Source of the DNA: Gigaspora margarita
Taxonomy: Eukaryota > Glomeromycota > Glomeromycetes > Diversisporales > Gigasporaceae
Assembly (NCBI GenBank): GCA_009809945.1
Contig: WTPW01001651.1
Span: 51,155-115,154, forward strand
Direction: 5' to 3'
DNA: 64,000 bases
The notes under the pieces are model-generated. The model searched no databases. It was not told where the DNA came from and was given only the letters and a program-made list of their open reading frames with translations. How positions within the stretch are numbered: the stretch's first letter is position 1; the number at the start of each line of letters is the position of its first letter. Position numbers and translations under genes: made by a program. Below are positions 35,580 through 47,095 of this stretch, piece by piece.

Positions 35580-38175
35580 ACATTAGGAAATTTTATATAT
35601 AGATATTGATCAATATATAACACTTAATCATTTTATATCGATTATAACATATCATTATATATCGATTAATTGGATAAAAATCAATATATATCTAAATTCA
35701 TTTTTTATATTAAATCATTATATATTTATAAATCGATTATAATCATAATTATTTGAAATGATATATAACAATTAACAGATCTTTAATGATTACATAGTGT
35801 TTTGAATCAATGTGTAAAAAAAAAAAATAAAAAAATAAAATAAAATGCTAATTAAAGCAAAATAAAGAAAACTGGCTTAGAAAAAAAAAAAGTATCAGTA
35901 TCTATTTTTACTCCTCTTTTCCTTTTTTTCTCTCTTTTCCCTTTTTTCTCTCTTCTTTTTCTTCTCTCTCCCTTTTTTTCTCTTCTTTTCTTTTCTCTCC
36001 TTTTCTTTTTTTTTTTTTTTTTATAATATTTTGAATTGTTTTGAAATATTTTAGGACTAAAAAATCAAACTGGATCAGTAGAATTGTACCCTGAATCATT
36101 TTTCGAAATGTTTTAAAATGTTTCAATGATCATAATACAAAATCAGTTTAGATTTTTGTTTATTTTTTTTGTTTATAATTTAGATTTTCTATCAATTTTA
36201 CATTGTTTTTTCATTTTCATTTTGTTTTTTTTTGTTTCGTTTTGTTTCGTTTAGTTTCGTTTAATTTTATTTAGTTTCATTTTGTTTTTCATTTTTTTTC
36301 TTTTATTTATTATTTTTTAAATTTTTTTATTTTATTTTTACAAAAAACACCTCTCTAACTTTTGGCACTTCGCAAGAAATCTAATGACTTTTCGAAACTA
36401 TGTGCAAACCAACACAGCCTTTCAACACATTGCAAGAACATACAACTGATTTCACCAACTATTTCTAAATTTTGAAGAATGCTTCTTTAAAGAAATAAAG
36501 ATTTAGTTAGTGCTTTATTTTTTTTCATTTGATGTTTTTTGTTCTTTTGTTGTTTTAGTTTTTTTTTTATTTTTTTTTTATTAATTTATTTTTATTCGTA
36601 AGAAAAATAACCTAGACTTTTTTGATACTTTGCAAGCAAACTCGGACTTTTCTGACACTTTGCAAGAATACATACAACTTGATTTTGGCAATGTTGTCAT
36701 GAACTCTACTTCAAAGAAATAGAGATTTGGGTTTTTATTTTTTTATTTAGTTTGCTTACATTTCATTTTTTTGTTTGTTTTCTTTTTACTTATTTCTTTA
36801 ATTTTTATTTTTTTTTATTTATTTCAGCACTTTGTGAAAACCTTTGACGATTTTTAAATTGCAAGAATGTAAACTTAAAGAAATGGAGATTTGAGACTTC
36901 ATTTATTTTTTTTATTTAGTTTGCTTACATTTTTGTTTTTTGTTTGTTTTCTTTTTTTTTTATTTGTTTTTTAATTTTATTTTATTTTATTTATTCTTAC
37001 TTCCTTCAGAACTTTGCAAGAAAACAACCTAACTTTTCTGGCATTTTACAAAAACACCAATTTTAACTTCTTGGCACTTTGCAAAAAGTAGTGAATATAA
37101 GCAAATATAAGCAAATATAAGCAAATATAATAGTTAAACCAAAAAAAAAATAATAGCTAACTGCAGAGTGAGGAGATAAGTAAATTAGATACAACGAAGT
37201 GCGAAAGTAGTCGTTTTTATTTTTTTTTTGTTATTTTTTTCAGTTTTGTTTTTTTTTTGGTTTTATTTTTTTTTGTTATTTATTATAATAATATGTAATA
37301 AAATATATAATATTTAAAATATTAAATAATAATAAATAAATAAAATAAAATTTTATATTAAATTGCAAAAATTTGCGAATATTGTATATTTAATTTAAAA
37401 TATAATATATAATAATAATAAATAAAAAAAAATTTTAAAAAAATTGTGAAAACTTGTGAAAAGCTATAAAATATTTAAAAATTTTGCAAAAAGCATAATT
37501 ATGTGAATATAATAATTATTAATTGCAGAATTGATATCATATTAGATATATATATATATATTTTAATATTTAGGGGAACCCCAGGTATAGCAACTGCCCC
37601 AAACTTTATTAATACTTAAGTGGATTGACATATAGTAGTACCGTAAACACATACATATTATATACAAGTATTGAGACTAGAACTTTAGGTCAAACAACCA
37701 TTTATTCATGGCTAAAACCCACCAGAGCCTTCTATATTCCCACTATATAGCTGACCTGGTTTTTGTATATCCTTCACCAACTGCCAATTAGTATTCACAT
37801 GTTCCTCACTTTATCCATATTACCTAATATAAACTTCTAATTTGGTGTATGTTGCCAGGTGGGTGCTTTATGCTTCCAATTTGGTGTATTTGAAGAGTAT
37901 TCTCAAGTTTCTACTAGTATACTTTCCAGGAGTTTGTATCTCAAGCCATACAGCTGCCTCTACCACATTGGGTAAGTATCTCAAGTCTGCATGCTGCCAC
38001 AACTAGCTAGTTTCTTGCGACTTCAGAACCCAGGACTTAACGTCTATCATATTAGATATATATCGATTAACCAGATATATATTGATTACTATCACTATCG
38101 ATAATAATCAGCAGGGGTGTTGATTATCGATATTTATCTTATCTGGATAGTAATCGATATATATATATATAAAAT
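35580..38175 (+). repeat. CTTTGCAAG repeat element, copy A (inserted in LINE 2)
   Basis: Both ends are rich in ATATATCGATTA/TAATCGATATAT palindromes. The interior has repeated blocks of the form (T-rich tract)(CTTTGCAAGAA...)(CTTC(T)TTAAAGAAATAGAGATTT). At its right end are GCAAATATAA decamers (37090-37125) and an AT-rich terminal domain containing TTGTGAAAACTTGTGAAAA. The family recurs at 41640-46340 (inverted) and 58310-60300. No protein or known TE domain was recognised. A pyrimidine tract of TCTTTTCCC-type units lies at 35905-36025. A 491-bp retroposed segment interrupts it (37554-38044). Confidence 0.6.
37554..38044 (-). mobile_element. Retroposed insert with 19-bp TSD, class unknown
   Basis: Perfect direct repeats TATCATATTAGATATATAT flank it at 37535-37553 and 38045-38063. 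The insert is less AT-rich than its surroundings. On the minus strand it begins CGTTAAGTCCTGGG and ends with GGGGTTCCCC followed by a (TA)n-like tail, as a LINE-mobilised RNA copy might. The length and variability of the TSD (17-19 bp in this window) match LINE-type integration. No clear Pol III boxes and no coding region were seen. Confidence 0.7.
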
Positions 38176-39340
38176 TTGCTGATGGATATCTCTTCTATTT
38201 CTCTTTTAACTGTTCTTCTTTCATTAAATATTTTTTTCTTGCTTTGTAGAAAATCTCCAATCTCCCTATCTATATTAGCTTGATCAACTAGAGTACCCTT
38301 AGGAGCACTGGGTGAGTTTAACCTATCTAGTGCTCATTTCGTTCAGCCTTTCTATTATTTTTAATAGAGTTTCTTGGTATCTGTTCAATCTTGCTTAAAT
38401 ATCCTTTTTCTTGTACTGTCTTTGCCTAGTTTTTTGTAGTTTTCTTTATTGCTACTTCTATTTGTTGTCAAACTTCTGTCTTTTTCTTTTTTCATCTATT
38501 TTCTCTGTTTCTACTTCTTTATCCTGGCCTGTTTTCTTCTTTTCTTCTTTGCTAAGTCTCTCCTTGCACTCTATCTCTTTTTCCTTTTTTTTGTCCGACC
38601 ATACAAGGGTCCAGTTGTTGTATTTTATAGGCTTTGTTGTTGTACTTTTTAGATCCTTCTGGTCTTTGAATATGACAACTGCACTTTGTTTCATGCCACC
38701 ACTTCTTCTATGCAGTATGTATACTGCTTTCACTCCTTTTTGTTTCAAGCTGCATAGTAGCAGTATCTCTAATACTCCTTCTGAAATTTTGTATAACTTT
38801 GTTACATGTTAGTGCCTTGTATCTCTTCTTTTATGGTCTTTTTTCCTAGCTGACACTCTGGCAAGTTTACTAGCCTCTATTGGTACTACTCACAGAATGA
38901 GCTCTTCCGCAATATTCTCCTTTATTTCTACTACTGCTAATGCTCTATTTCTGCTATGCTTAATTTGAACACTTTCCAAATTACCAATTTTTTTGCTAAA
39001 CTGTTCTACTTCTTGTTTACTTATTTATTTAGGAAGGTCCCATATTGTAAGCATAATTATTAACTTTTTTTCCCCTTCTTTATTTAGCATTTTACTATTT
39101 TGGTCTTTTTTGGGTTGTTTACTATTTTTTGGTTCCTTTTACAGACCTTTTTGCTATTTTTTCTCTCCTTTTATCTTTAATGTTTTGTCTAGAATTATCT
39201 TGAACTAATTTTCATCCTTTCTGTTTGTGTGGTCTATAGCTTCTTTTTGATCCTTTTCACAATCAAAAATGATTTCTACCCATGAATTACTTTTTGCAAA
39301 CACTTTGTTTATTTTTAGAGAGATCCCAATTTTGCTGAAA
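38176..39340 (-). pseudogene. LINE 2 ORF1, RRM-like
   Basis: The minus-strand frame 38748-38458 reads KGVKAVYILHRRSGGMKQSA then VVIFKDQKDLKSTT and TLVWSDKKKEKE, aligning with KVVFIPKNSNGNQRSVAFVY, FKSQEDLNMATE and LNWSGSNQK of the first LINE ORF1. A Lys/Glu-rich charged tail follows. Upstream to about 39340 further remnants (for example the equivalent of IRLILWDLLA near 39030 on the minus strand) are visible but heavily mutated. Confidence 0.6.
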
Positions 39341-40256
39341 CCTAATTCGCTAACACCTATTTCACTAATAGCCATTTGACTGATAGCTCACTTCTTTGAC
39401 AATGCATTTTACCAATAGTCCATTTAACCGATAGTCTATTTTTCAAATTTCATTTTACAAGTAAGTAGCCTGGTACTACTCTATATTTGGATTTTATTAT
39501 GATAGCACCTGTACCTCTATTGTATTGTTTGGTTGTTCTAGAACTTTCTAAATCTCATGCCCTTTGATGTCATGTCGCTAATGACTTATCGCATGTGTTT
39601 GTTGTCTGTATTGTTCTCATTCTTGCATAACTAAACAGATCTACAGAAATGGGGTAGCAGAATTCCTTATTTTTGTAAATTTTCTTTGTGGCTTTTGGTT
39701 TTCTTGCTATTACTTGCTAGTAAAATGGTTCTTTTCACTTTTGAATAAGGTGTTAGCGTAACTTCTTGAGCCCTTTCTTTTTATTTATAGCTTCAAGTGT
39801 TGTTATTTTGTACACTTCTTTATTTTCTCATGTTTTGCTTCCTGGAATTTTTGGTCAAGAGATTTGCAGAAGAGAGTTTGAACTGGCTTATTTATTTTTT
39901 TTATTTTTTATTTTATTTATTATTATTATATTTTAGACTATCTCCAATTCTGACCTATTTGATCAGATTATAACAATTTCTAACCCTTGATTCATACAGA
40001 TCACCCAATCAAACTATATTTTAAGTTAATTGACTATTTATTTATATTGTTTTTTAGATTGAAATTTGTATCAGATTGAATTTGACGCATATTAGATGAC
40101 TATTATTTGACTAGCATTAAATAATCGGCAACAACAAGCCTAAACTAAGTTCTAACTTTATCATAATTTTACTCTAACTCTAATCTAATTTAGGCCAGGT
40201 TTTATCTGATACAAGAATTAATCTAATACACAATATTTATACTGGATACCTGGGTC
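39341..40256. other. Spacer, no gene seen
   Basis: T-rich sequence on the left may be the 5' end of LINE 2; the rest is AT-rich without a recognisable feature. At about 39330-39440 short CTATTT(C/G)AC(T/C)(A/G)ATAG units recur several times. Confidence 0.35.
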
Positions 40257-40535
40257 CAGTGTTGTACGTTTTGGCTGTCCATAGCCTTTTTTGGCTTGTC
40301 TACGTCCAAAATTGTCCAAATGTCCAAGATTGTTCAAAGCTTGTCCAGGCTTTAATAATTAATAAATCTATCTAAAAAATATATAACTATATATTTTTTT
40401 AGATGCTAAATATATTCCAGTTAAAATTAAAACAGGTTATCTTAATAAAATTTTAAGTAATTTATTTTATTTAATTGTCCAAAATTGTCCAAAATTGTTC
40501 AAGTCATTGTCCAAAGCTGTCCCATGACAACACTG
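40257..40535 (+). mobile_element. hAT-like MITE, CAGTGTTGT termini (copy 2), perfect 8-bp TSD
   Basis: TSD CCTGGGTC is perfect (40249-40256 and 40536-40543). Terminal CAGTGTTGT is matched by ACAACACTG. Length 279 bp, collinear with 16714-16993. Confidence 0.92.
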
Positions 40536-40543
40536 CCTGGGTC

Positions 40544-41640
40544 AATTGAATATTTATTTATATTTGGTTATAAACTGAATACCTATCTATTATATAAACA
40601 CTGGTTTACAAAACTATGAACCAATTAAAAATTATTAAAAATTTTTAGTTCAAGTAATAGATTATATGATTACCCAAATAGTAGATTGGAATACTAGTTC
40701 AACCATTCTAATACAAATACTAAGACCATGCTATTAATTACTTAATTATTTTTTATTAGAGATCTACTCCTCTTTCCTTCTTCTTAATAAAGATTTGGTT
40801 AGGTTTTTATATATAATTTTAATATTTTTTATTCCTTTTACTCTAAAAAATTATCTGATTTTTGTTATTCCTTAAATATTTATCCAAAAGAGCTTGTTAG
40901 AATAGTTTTATAATACAACATAAAGAACCATTAGAATAATTATTTAATATAACTATAAGGAGTTTTTAGAATAGTTACTTATTGCTAACTATAAAAAGCT
41001 ATTAGAATTATTATTTTAATACTAATTATAAAAAGCTATCAGAATTATTATTTAATATAACTATAAGAAGTTTTTAGAATAGTTATTTATTACTAACTAT
41101 AAAGACTATTAATGAATCCAAGCTTTACTATAATGGTTCAAGTATAATTAAAAAATAAATAAAACATGTAATACTACTAAAAAAGCTACTTAAATTATTA
41201 ATATCATTAATAAATATAAACTGTGGTTATTATTAATCCCTCAATTACTATATTATGATCATAGAAAGATTAATTAATAATACCTTGATTTGTATATGAA
41301 TAATGAAAATGAAGTTTTTACTAATTCTCAACAAAACAGGATATTATTATTACTAATCTGTTACATTAAAAATAGCCCAAATTATATAATTACAACTATA
41401 AAATACTGACTTTATAATTAGCACCTAGAGCAATTCATATTATATATTAGCAAAAATATATATATATAAACCTCTATAAGTTTTACATGAGAATAAATTT
41501 ATAAAAAACTTACAATTGGTTCAGAGTATTACATAGTGGTAATAATTATGAAAGTTTATGCTATAGTAACTTCAGAGTATTATAAAAATGTAATAATTAC
41601 AAATATTTACAACATAGTTAATTCAAAATATAGCAAAATT
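40544..41640. other. AT-rich stretch with short tandem motifs and a MITE
   Basis: Apart from the MITE at 40723-40872 there are five diverged direct repeats of AATAACTATAA(A/G)(A/G)AGCTATTAGAAT-type units at about 40905-41105. No gene is supported. Confidence 0.45.
40723..40872 (-). mobile_element. TA-flanked MITE, family A, copy 4 (inverted)
   Basis: Starts AGACCATGCTATTAATTAC, ends GATTTTTGTTATTCCT, TA on both sides; reverse orientation relative to copies 1-3. Confidence 0.72.
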
Positions 41641-43389
41641 ATTATAAACAACAAATATTGAAAATTTGCGAAAACTGGTAAAAACTTGTACAAATTAATG
41701 AGATATTACAATTAATTAATAATAATATTCACATAATCATGCTTTTTGTAAATTTTTTAAATGTTTTACAAATATTTGCAAGTTTTTGCAAAGTTTTGTA
41801 ATTTATTAAATTTATTAGAAAATTTTATATATTTTTTTTATTTATTGTTATTATATATTATATTTTAAATTTTATATATTTTTATTATATATTATTATCA
41901 GTCAAGGGACATGTCCAATTTGATGATTTTTATTAAGTAAATTTTCATATAACACAAATTATCGTGACCTTTTTTAAAGAAAATCTTAATGACGAAGCTA
42001 TAACTAATATTTCTTTTTTAGCAGGTTTATTGCTTGAGTCTTGCACTTTCTTTTTATATATAAAAAAAAATACTTTTATTTTAATTTACACAAAATAAAT
42101 AAGATACAAAAGTTGCAATTTTTTACTCTAAAGTTCAAGATTTTTAGCCAACTACTGCTTATACAGGTCTAATTTTTTTTGTTGAAGTAGCAAAGAAGAA
42201 GTGCTACAAGTTTAATTATTGGGGCAAAGACGCTTTACTTATAGCATTTTGCTATTTACTAGGAAGCGCTTTTTTATTAAGTAGATTGGGAATTAATACA
42301 AGGTTGATCATAGCCTTTTTTTTATTTTATGGCTTTTATTTGCTCTTTTTTTTTTTGTTTACTTTTTTTTCAGGCAACGGCCTTTATTAAATGACATAGT
42401 CAAGGGTTAGAGTTAGCATTCGAATTAGGATTAGTATTCAGGTCATGGTTAGCATTGGGTTGGAATTAGCATTCTGAATAATTGTGGTAAGTTATGTTCT
42501 TAATTACGATTTTGTTTTGCCATTTCAAGCTAGAATGCTAAACTAAAATTTTGTAGTATTTAACGCATATTTACAAAACTTTTTGATTATGGTGGAGATA
42601 ATAATAGTAATCTGATTACTACTGGTCTTAAACAAAATGACCCTTTGGGCTGGAAAGTTGGGCAAGTAGTACAAAAAAACTGGAGGAACTTCTTCACAAT
42701 GGTATAACTGTCATACATACAAATACGTGTGTATACATATTTGTATATTGAATATATAATTACATTTGTTAATATGTAATAATGATGACACTTATGCACC
42801 AGAAGTAAAATTTGAGTTACGTACGTACGTACAAGTAAGTTAAATTATAATTTGGTGCTTAAGCCACAATGGGCACTGATTCCCATATATATTTAAAATC
42901 AGCCGTACTATAAATTTAAATAATGGTCAATTTACTAATTATATTGTACACGGTAGATTTAAATATTACAACAGGTATTCCTTGCAAGATCATAAACGAT
43001 GGACATTATTTAGATAACAAAGAAGGAATAAATACAAAGAATCACTTTCAAAATAAACAAGGCATCAGAAATCAACCTACTGATGCATAGAAAAAAATTG
43101 TAGCCTCGAGATGAAAGGTTGCAAAGGTTTTTGGTTCAGCTTTTCTCAAAATCTAAGGTTATGGTTCGTATATTAGATTATTTGGGAATTCTTATAATTG
43201 AAATGATTCTTATAACGCAAAATTACTTGGGGACATATTTGTAATATTTTCAAAGATTAGGCCTTTATAAATAAATATTTTTAAGTTGAACCCTCATTCA
43301 TCATTCTTTTCAAATTTGGGTCCCAATGTGTAAATTCAGATATATTTATATATTACAGCTTTTCATACACTTTGAATCTTGTCTTTAAT

Positions 43390-43822
43390 ATGGCCAATAA
43401 ATATGAAAAAGCATTTACTGTACCATCCCAGCCACATCAAAAGCTTAAATTTTCTACATCAGGCTCTGTAAATTTTTTTCGAAACATTGGAATTGGTTCT
43501 TTCTGCAATACTCAGCTCTAACATTTTCTCCTTTACAATATGATTTGCAGAAGGAGAATAAATTGCTGGATTCGATTTCTGAAACAGTGGTTAAAAATTT
43601 CTTAGCCTCTCAGTTTCTAATAGTTTGGGAATCTCACCCCTAACGTGTACTAAGTTACTGCAATTGTATGAAAACTTAGAAAGAGCCCTTAGAGAAAACC
43701 AACCAGAGGATGCTGCAGAATATAGAGCTGCTATTGCTACTAAAGAAGGTAAACTGGCCAACAGTAAGTCTACCATGCAAAAAATTGTAAATAAATATTT
43801 TTGTTATTCGCGTATTGAATAG
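43390..43822 (+). pseudogene. Unrecognised protein-coding fragments inside the TIR element
   Basis: Not a family I recognise. ATG at 43390 opens a 43-codon frame (MANKYEKAFTVPSQPHQKLK, FSTSGS...). Splicing at GTAAAT after SGS (about 43471) to the acceptor TTTGCAG ending at 43550 would continue in phase with KENKLLDSISETVVKNFLAS. A third block, about 43626-43822, reads KLLQLYENLERALRENQPED then AAEYRAAIATKEGKLANSKS; it has normal amino-acid composition and helical character but lies in another frame, so a frameshift or an unseen intron is needed. It may be a captured host-gene fragment or part of a transposition protein; it may also not be expressed at all. Confidence 0.35.
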
Positions 43823-43915
43823 TTACTTTGTGGTTGTCTTAATTAAATAAATATACAGCCCTGAGTTTTTTAAGCCATAATCTGATAACCATCATTTAAT
43901 AGTATGTACGTATTA

Positions 43916-44055
43916 CAGTGTCCAAAATTCTGCTGCAATTTCCATTAAATTTGCGGATTCTGCAGTGGTGTATAAACCTAATCTTCTACTAATAAGTTAT
44001 TATTCGGTGAGCAGGACAAGAGCAGATTCTGCCACCCGCAGATTTCTGGACACTC
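43916..44055. mobile_element. TA-flanked MITE, CAGTGTCCA termini
   Basis: CAGTGTCCAAAATTCTGC at the left is matched by the inverse of GCAGATTTCTGGACACTC at the right; TA flanks both ends. 140 bp. Termini of this type are known from pogo/Tc1-like elements. Nested inside 41900-44869. Confidence 0.72.
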
Positions 44056-44907
44056 TATATAGCAATAAATTTGTTCATAATATCAAATTTGGTTAATTCT
44101 TTCAAAAACGGAATAGAGCTATTAATTTAATAAATGCGAGTAAAAAAAATAATAATAAATTAAACAATACTTAGCTAAAAACACTATTAGCAAACTCCTA
44201 ATCAATGCGAAACACTAGTATTTAGACCGCATTTTCAATTAGCTCTTCAATATTATTCTTCCCTATGTCTTTAGTTATGATCTGTTTAGATCAACATGGT
44301 TAGTAAATCAGTTGTTCGCTTATAAATTAACAAACTTCTTGAAAACAGACCTGTCCCATACGTTACATTATTAAAGCCATGTTATAACTAGCCAGGCAAC
44401 TTGCAGTTCTTTGACATTGCACGAGATAAAATCTTTGAAAGGGAGTGAGCTACTAGTAAGTTTATATACTATTGCTAAAATAGTTTAAACATTTCTGTAA
44501 ACTTGGTATTTGCTGAAAATGCAAGTTGTGCGAATTAGTAGGAACTAAACCGGGTCCTTGAGGGAATAGTTGTCGTGAACTTGATTAGATCTATAAATAT
44601 TACAGGGGTTAAGACGTTCAAACTTTGTGCGAAGATTTTTAGTGATCTAGAAAAAATTAAAAGTTGGGCTTTTTATTATTCTATAAAGAAACACTTTGGG
44701 TATATTTTTGACTTAAAAAGCTATGGATGTTTTGTTTTACAAACATGGGGTTGTCATAAATAAAACCTTTTATGAGTGTAGAATTTTGATATAAAAATTG
44801 GATGATCAATATTTGATTTACCATATGAATTACATTTGGAACCCCTGTAAATGGACATGTCCCTTGACTATTATATATTTTTTACAAAAAAATAAAAAAA
44901 AAACAAT

Positions 44908-45189
44908 NNNNNNNNNNNNNNNNNNNNNNNNNNNNNNNNNNNNNNNNNNNNNNNNNNNNNNNNNNNNNNNNNNNNNNNNNNNNNNNNNNNNNNNNNNNNN
45001 NNNNNNNNNNNNNNNNNNNNNNNNNNNNNNNNNNNNNNNNNNNNNNNNNNNNNNNNNNNNNNNNNNNNNNNNNNNNNNNNNNNNNNNNNNNNNNNNNNNN
45101 NNNNNNNNNNNNNNNNNNNNNNNNNNNNNNNNNNNNNNNNNNNNNNNNNNNNNNNNNNNNNNNNNNNNNNNNNNNNNNNNNNNNNNNNN
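44908..45189. other. Assembly gap (282 N) between A-rich runs
   Basis: Unresolved bases in an A-rich homopolymer context. Other unresolved runs are at 22970-23022, 58806-58808 and 61062-61198, with single ambiguous bases near 21096-21106, 55759, 55784 and 60222-60268. Confidence 0.95.
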
Positions 45190-45222
<33 letters not shown>

Positions 45223-46734
45223 AAAACTGTAAACAAACTAAATAAAAAAATAAATAAAGCCCCAAATTTTTATTTTCCTAAAGTAAGGTTCATATTCTTA
45301 CAATTCAGAAATTGTCAAAATTATAGTTTTTGCAAAGTACTGAAATAAATAAAAAAAATAAAAATTAAAGAAATAAGTAAAAAAAAAAACAAAAAAAAAA
45401 ATATATAAACAAACTGAATAAAAAAAATAAAAACCCAAATTTCCATTTTTTGAAGTAAAGTACATGACAGAAATTGCTAAAATCAAGTTGTATATATTTT
45501 TGCAAAGTTCCAAAAAAGACTGGGTTTGCTTGCAAAGTGTTAAAAGTTTATTTTTCTTGCAAAGTGCCAGAAAAAAATAAATTAATAAAAAAAAAATAAA
45601 AAAAACAAAAACAAAAACAAAAAGAACAAAAAATGTCAAATAAAAATATAAATGAAGCACTAACTAAATCTTTATTTTTCTAAAAAAGTGGGTTTAAAAA
45701 TTTAGAAATTGCTTGGTAAAATCAGTTGTGTTCTTGCAAAGTTTTAAAAGGCTAAGTTGGCTTGCACAAAGTATCAAAAAGTTGTTGGATTTCTTGCAAA
45801 GTAACAAAAAGTTAGGGTTAGTGTTTTTTGTAAAAATAAAATAAAAAAAATTAAAAATAATAAATAAATAAAAAAGATAAAAAACAAAATGAAACTAAAA
45901 AAATGAAACCAAACTAAAAAAAAAAAAAAACTAAAAACAAAAGACAATATAAAATTGATAGAAAAATCTAAATTATAAACAAAGCAAAAAAAAATAAACA
46001 AAGACCTAATCTGATCTTGTAATATGATCATCAAATGCATAATTCAGGCTACAGATCTACTGATCCAGCTTCGTTTCTTAGTTTTAAAATATTTTGAAAG
46101 AATTTGAAATATTCCAAAAATATTAAACCTAGAATATTTTTAAATATATTTCACTTATCTTGCGGTGTGCAAGGTCTTTCAAAATATTTTATATATATAA
46201 ATTTGCAAAAATTAGAAAAATGCAAAAATTAGAAAAAAAATAGTATAAAACAGTTTATTTTTTTTATATTTTATACTATATATATTTATGGTATATACCA
46301 GATTATATATCAAATGGGCTTAATAAATTTTTTATTTTTTTTATTTTAAGGTAGGTAAGAGTATTATGGCACACTATTAATTATAGCGCCCTGCTATATA
46401 TTATAATCTACTAATTAGAATCATATAATTTTAGTACCAATTGATTCATCTTAGTGAGATGAATTGATTGGTACCAAAATCATCAAATCTGATTAGTGTA
46501 TCACAAGATTTTACAATTATAGTAATATTTTAAAGTAGATATAGATATTATAGCAATAAAAATATTGTAGTACACAGCAACATTTTGTGAACTATCAATT
46601 AGAATTATGTAATTTTGGCACCATTCAATTCATTTTATTAAGACAAATCAAATAGTACCAAAATCATATGATTTTGACCAATACTTCTTAATATATTATA
46701 ATTTAACCAAAATAAGCTGCACAAAACAAATTTT

Positions 46735-47095
46735 AAAATTAACATGAAATTATGAATAATTTCTGATAGACCAGTTCATTTTTATAATTTTATCACCAAA
46801 ATGACTGCCTTGATAAGGCAATTCTAACAAGCCCAAAATTGCTAAAATCTGATCACAGGATCACAGTATTATTAAAATTTTATTATTATTTGATGAAAAT
46901 AGATTAGTTTAACTAATCTAATTTTTATTAAAAACAATACAAAAAACTTAGCGATCTCATGATCCCATGATTAGATTTTAGCAATTTTAGACTTATTGGA
47001 ATCACCTCTTCAAGGTGGGCATTTTGATAGTAAATTATAAAAAATAAACTGGTCTATCAGAAGTTATTCATAATTTTATGTTAATTTTAAAAGAA
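46735..47095. mobile_element. Inverted-repeat element nested in the left arm
   Basis: AATTAACATGAAATTATGAA at the left is inverted as TTCATAATTTTATGTTAATT at the right; the arms (about 160 bp) also share TCTGATAGACCAGTTCATTT and GCTAAAATCTGATCA. The same arm sequence without this insert is found at 50633-50660, which acts as an empty site. Confidence 0.7.

Larger units (their letters stand above)
31061..39340 (-). mobile_element. Second LINE, diverged and interrupted
   Basis: Minus-strand relic with the same domain order as the 22.9-29.8 kb LINE but much diverged. From right to left: RRM-like ORF1 (about 39300-38200), insertion of another repeat (about 35590-38170), endonuclease remnants (35500-34760), RT linker (34283-33927), RT with an inserted MITE (33364-33518), mutated YADD box, RT thumb (32967-32704), and RNase H-like remnants (about 31400-31150, where ATTTCACTGTCCGTATAT parallels the first LINE). 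Open frames on the plus strand here are Ser/Phe/Leu-rich antisense shadows. It is older than the first LINE. Confidence 0.8.
41900..44869. mobile_element. 2.97-kb TIR element carrying protein-like sequence
   Basis: An 18-bp perfect TIR, AGTCAAGGGACATGTCCA at 41900-41917, is inverted at 44852-44869. The same repeat element (copy B) continues on both sides, which confirms an insertion. No unambiguous TSD can be read because the flanks are ATTAT-rich. The interior is less AT-biased than the surroundings, includes a nested MITE (43916-44055), and holds the candidate coding blocks at 43390-43822. No transposase domain was recognised, so it may be non-autonomous or encode an unfamiliar enzyme. Confidence 0.65.
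41641..46340 (-). repeat. CTTTGCAAG repeat element, copy B (inverted), split by an insertion
   Basis: Sequence at 41641-41899 is the reverse complement of the AT-rich terminal domain of copy A (TTTGCAAGTTTTTGCAAAG, CATAATCATGCTTTTTG). Sequence at 44870-46340 is the reverse complement of its CTTTGCAAG blocks (for example TTGCAAAGTAACAAAAAGTTA). The 41900-44869 TIR element lies between, and a 282-base gap (44908-45189) sits at the junction. Frames read through the A/T homopolymers and N run are artefacts. Confidence 0.6.

Noticed and set aside
35908..36126. Lys/Glu/Arg-rich minus-strand frame
   Set aside because: It is read from a TCTTTTCCC pyrimidine tract within the CTTTGCAAG repeat element, with no family resemblance.
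38411..38812. Plus-strand frames of 67-133 codons
   Set aside because: Antisense to LINE 2 ORF1, whose RRM-like motif on the minus strand aligns with that of LINE 1.
41899..44870. 8-bp TSD for the AGTCAAGGGACATGTCCA element
   Set aside because: The flanks are ATTATTAT and ATTATATA; the partial match is what ATT-rich sequence gives by chance, so no TSD is claimed.
44798..45265. Frames crossing the N run, with poly-Lys or poly-Phe ends
   Set aside because: They consist of unresolved bases and homopolymers. The same applies to frames at 61025-61338.
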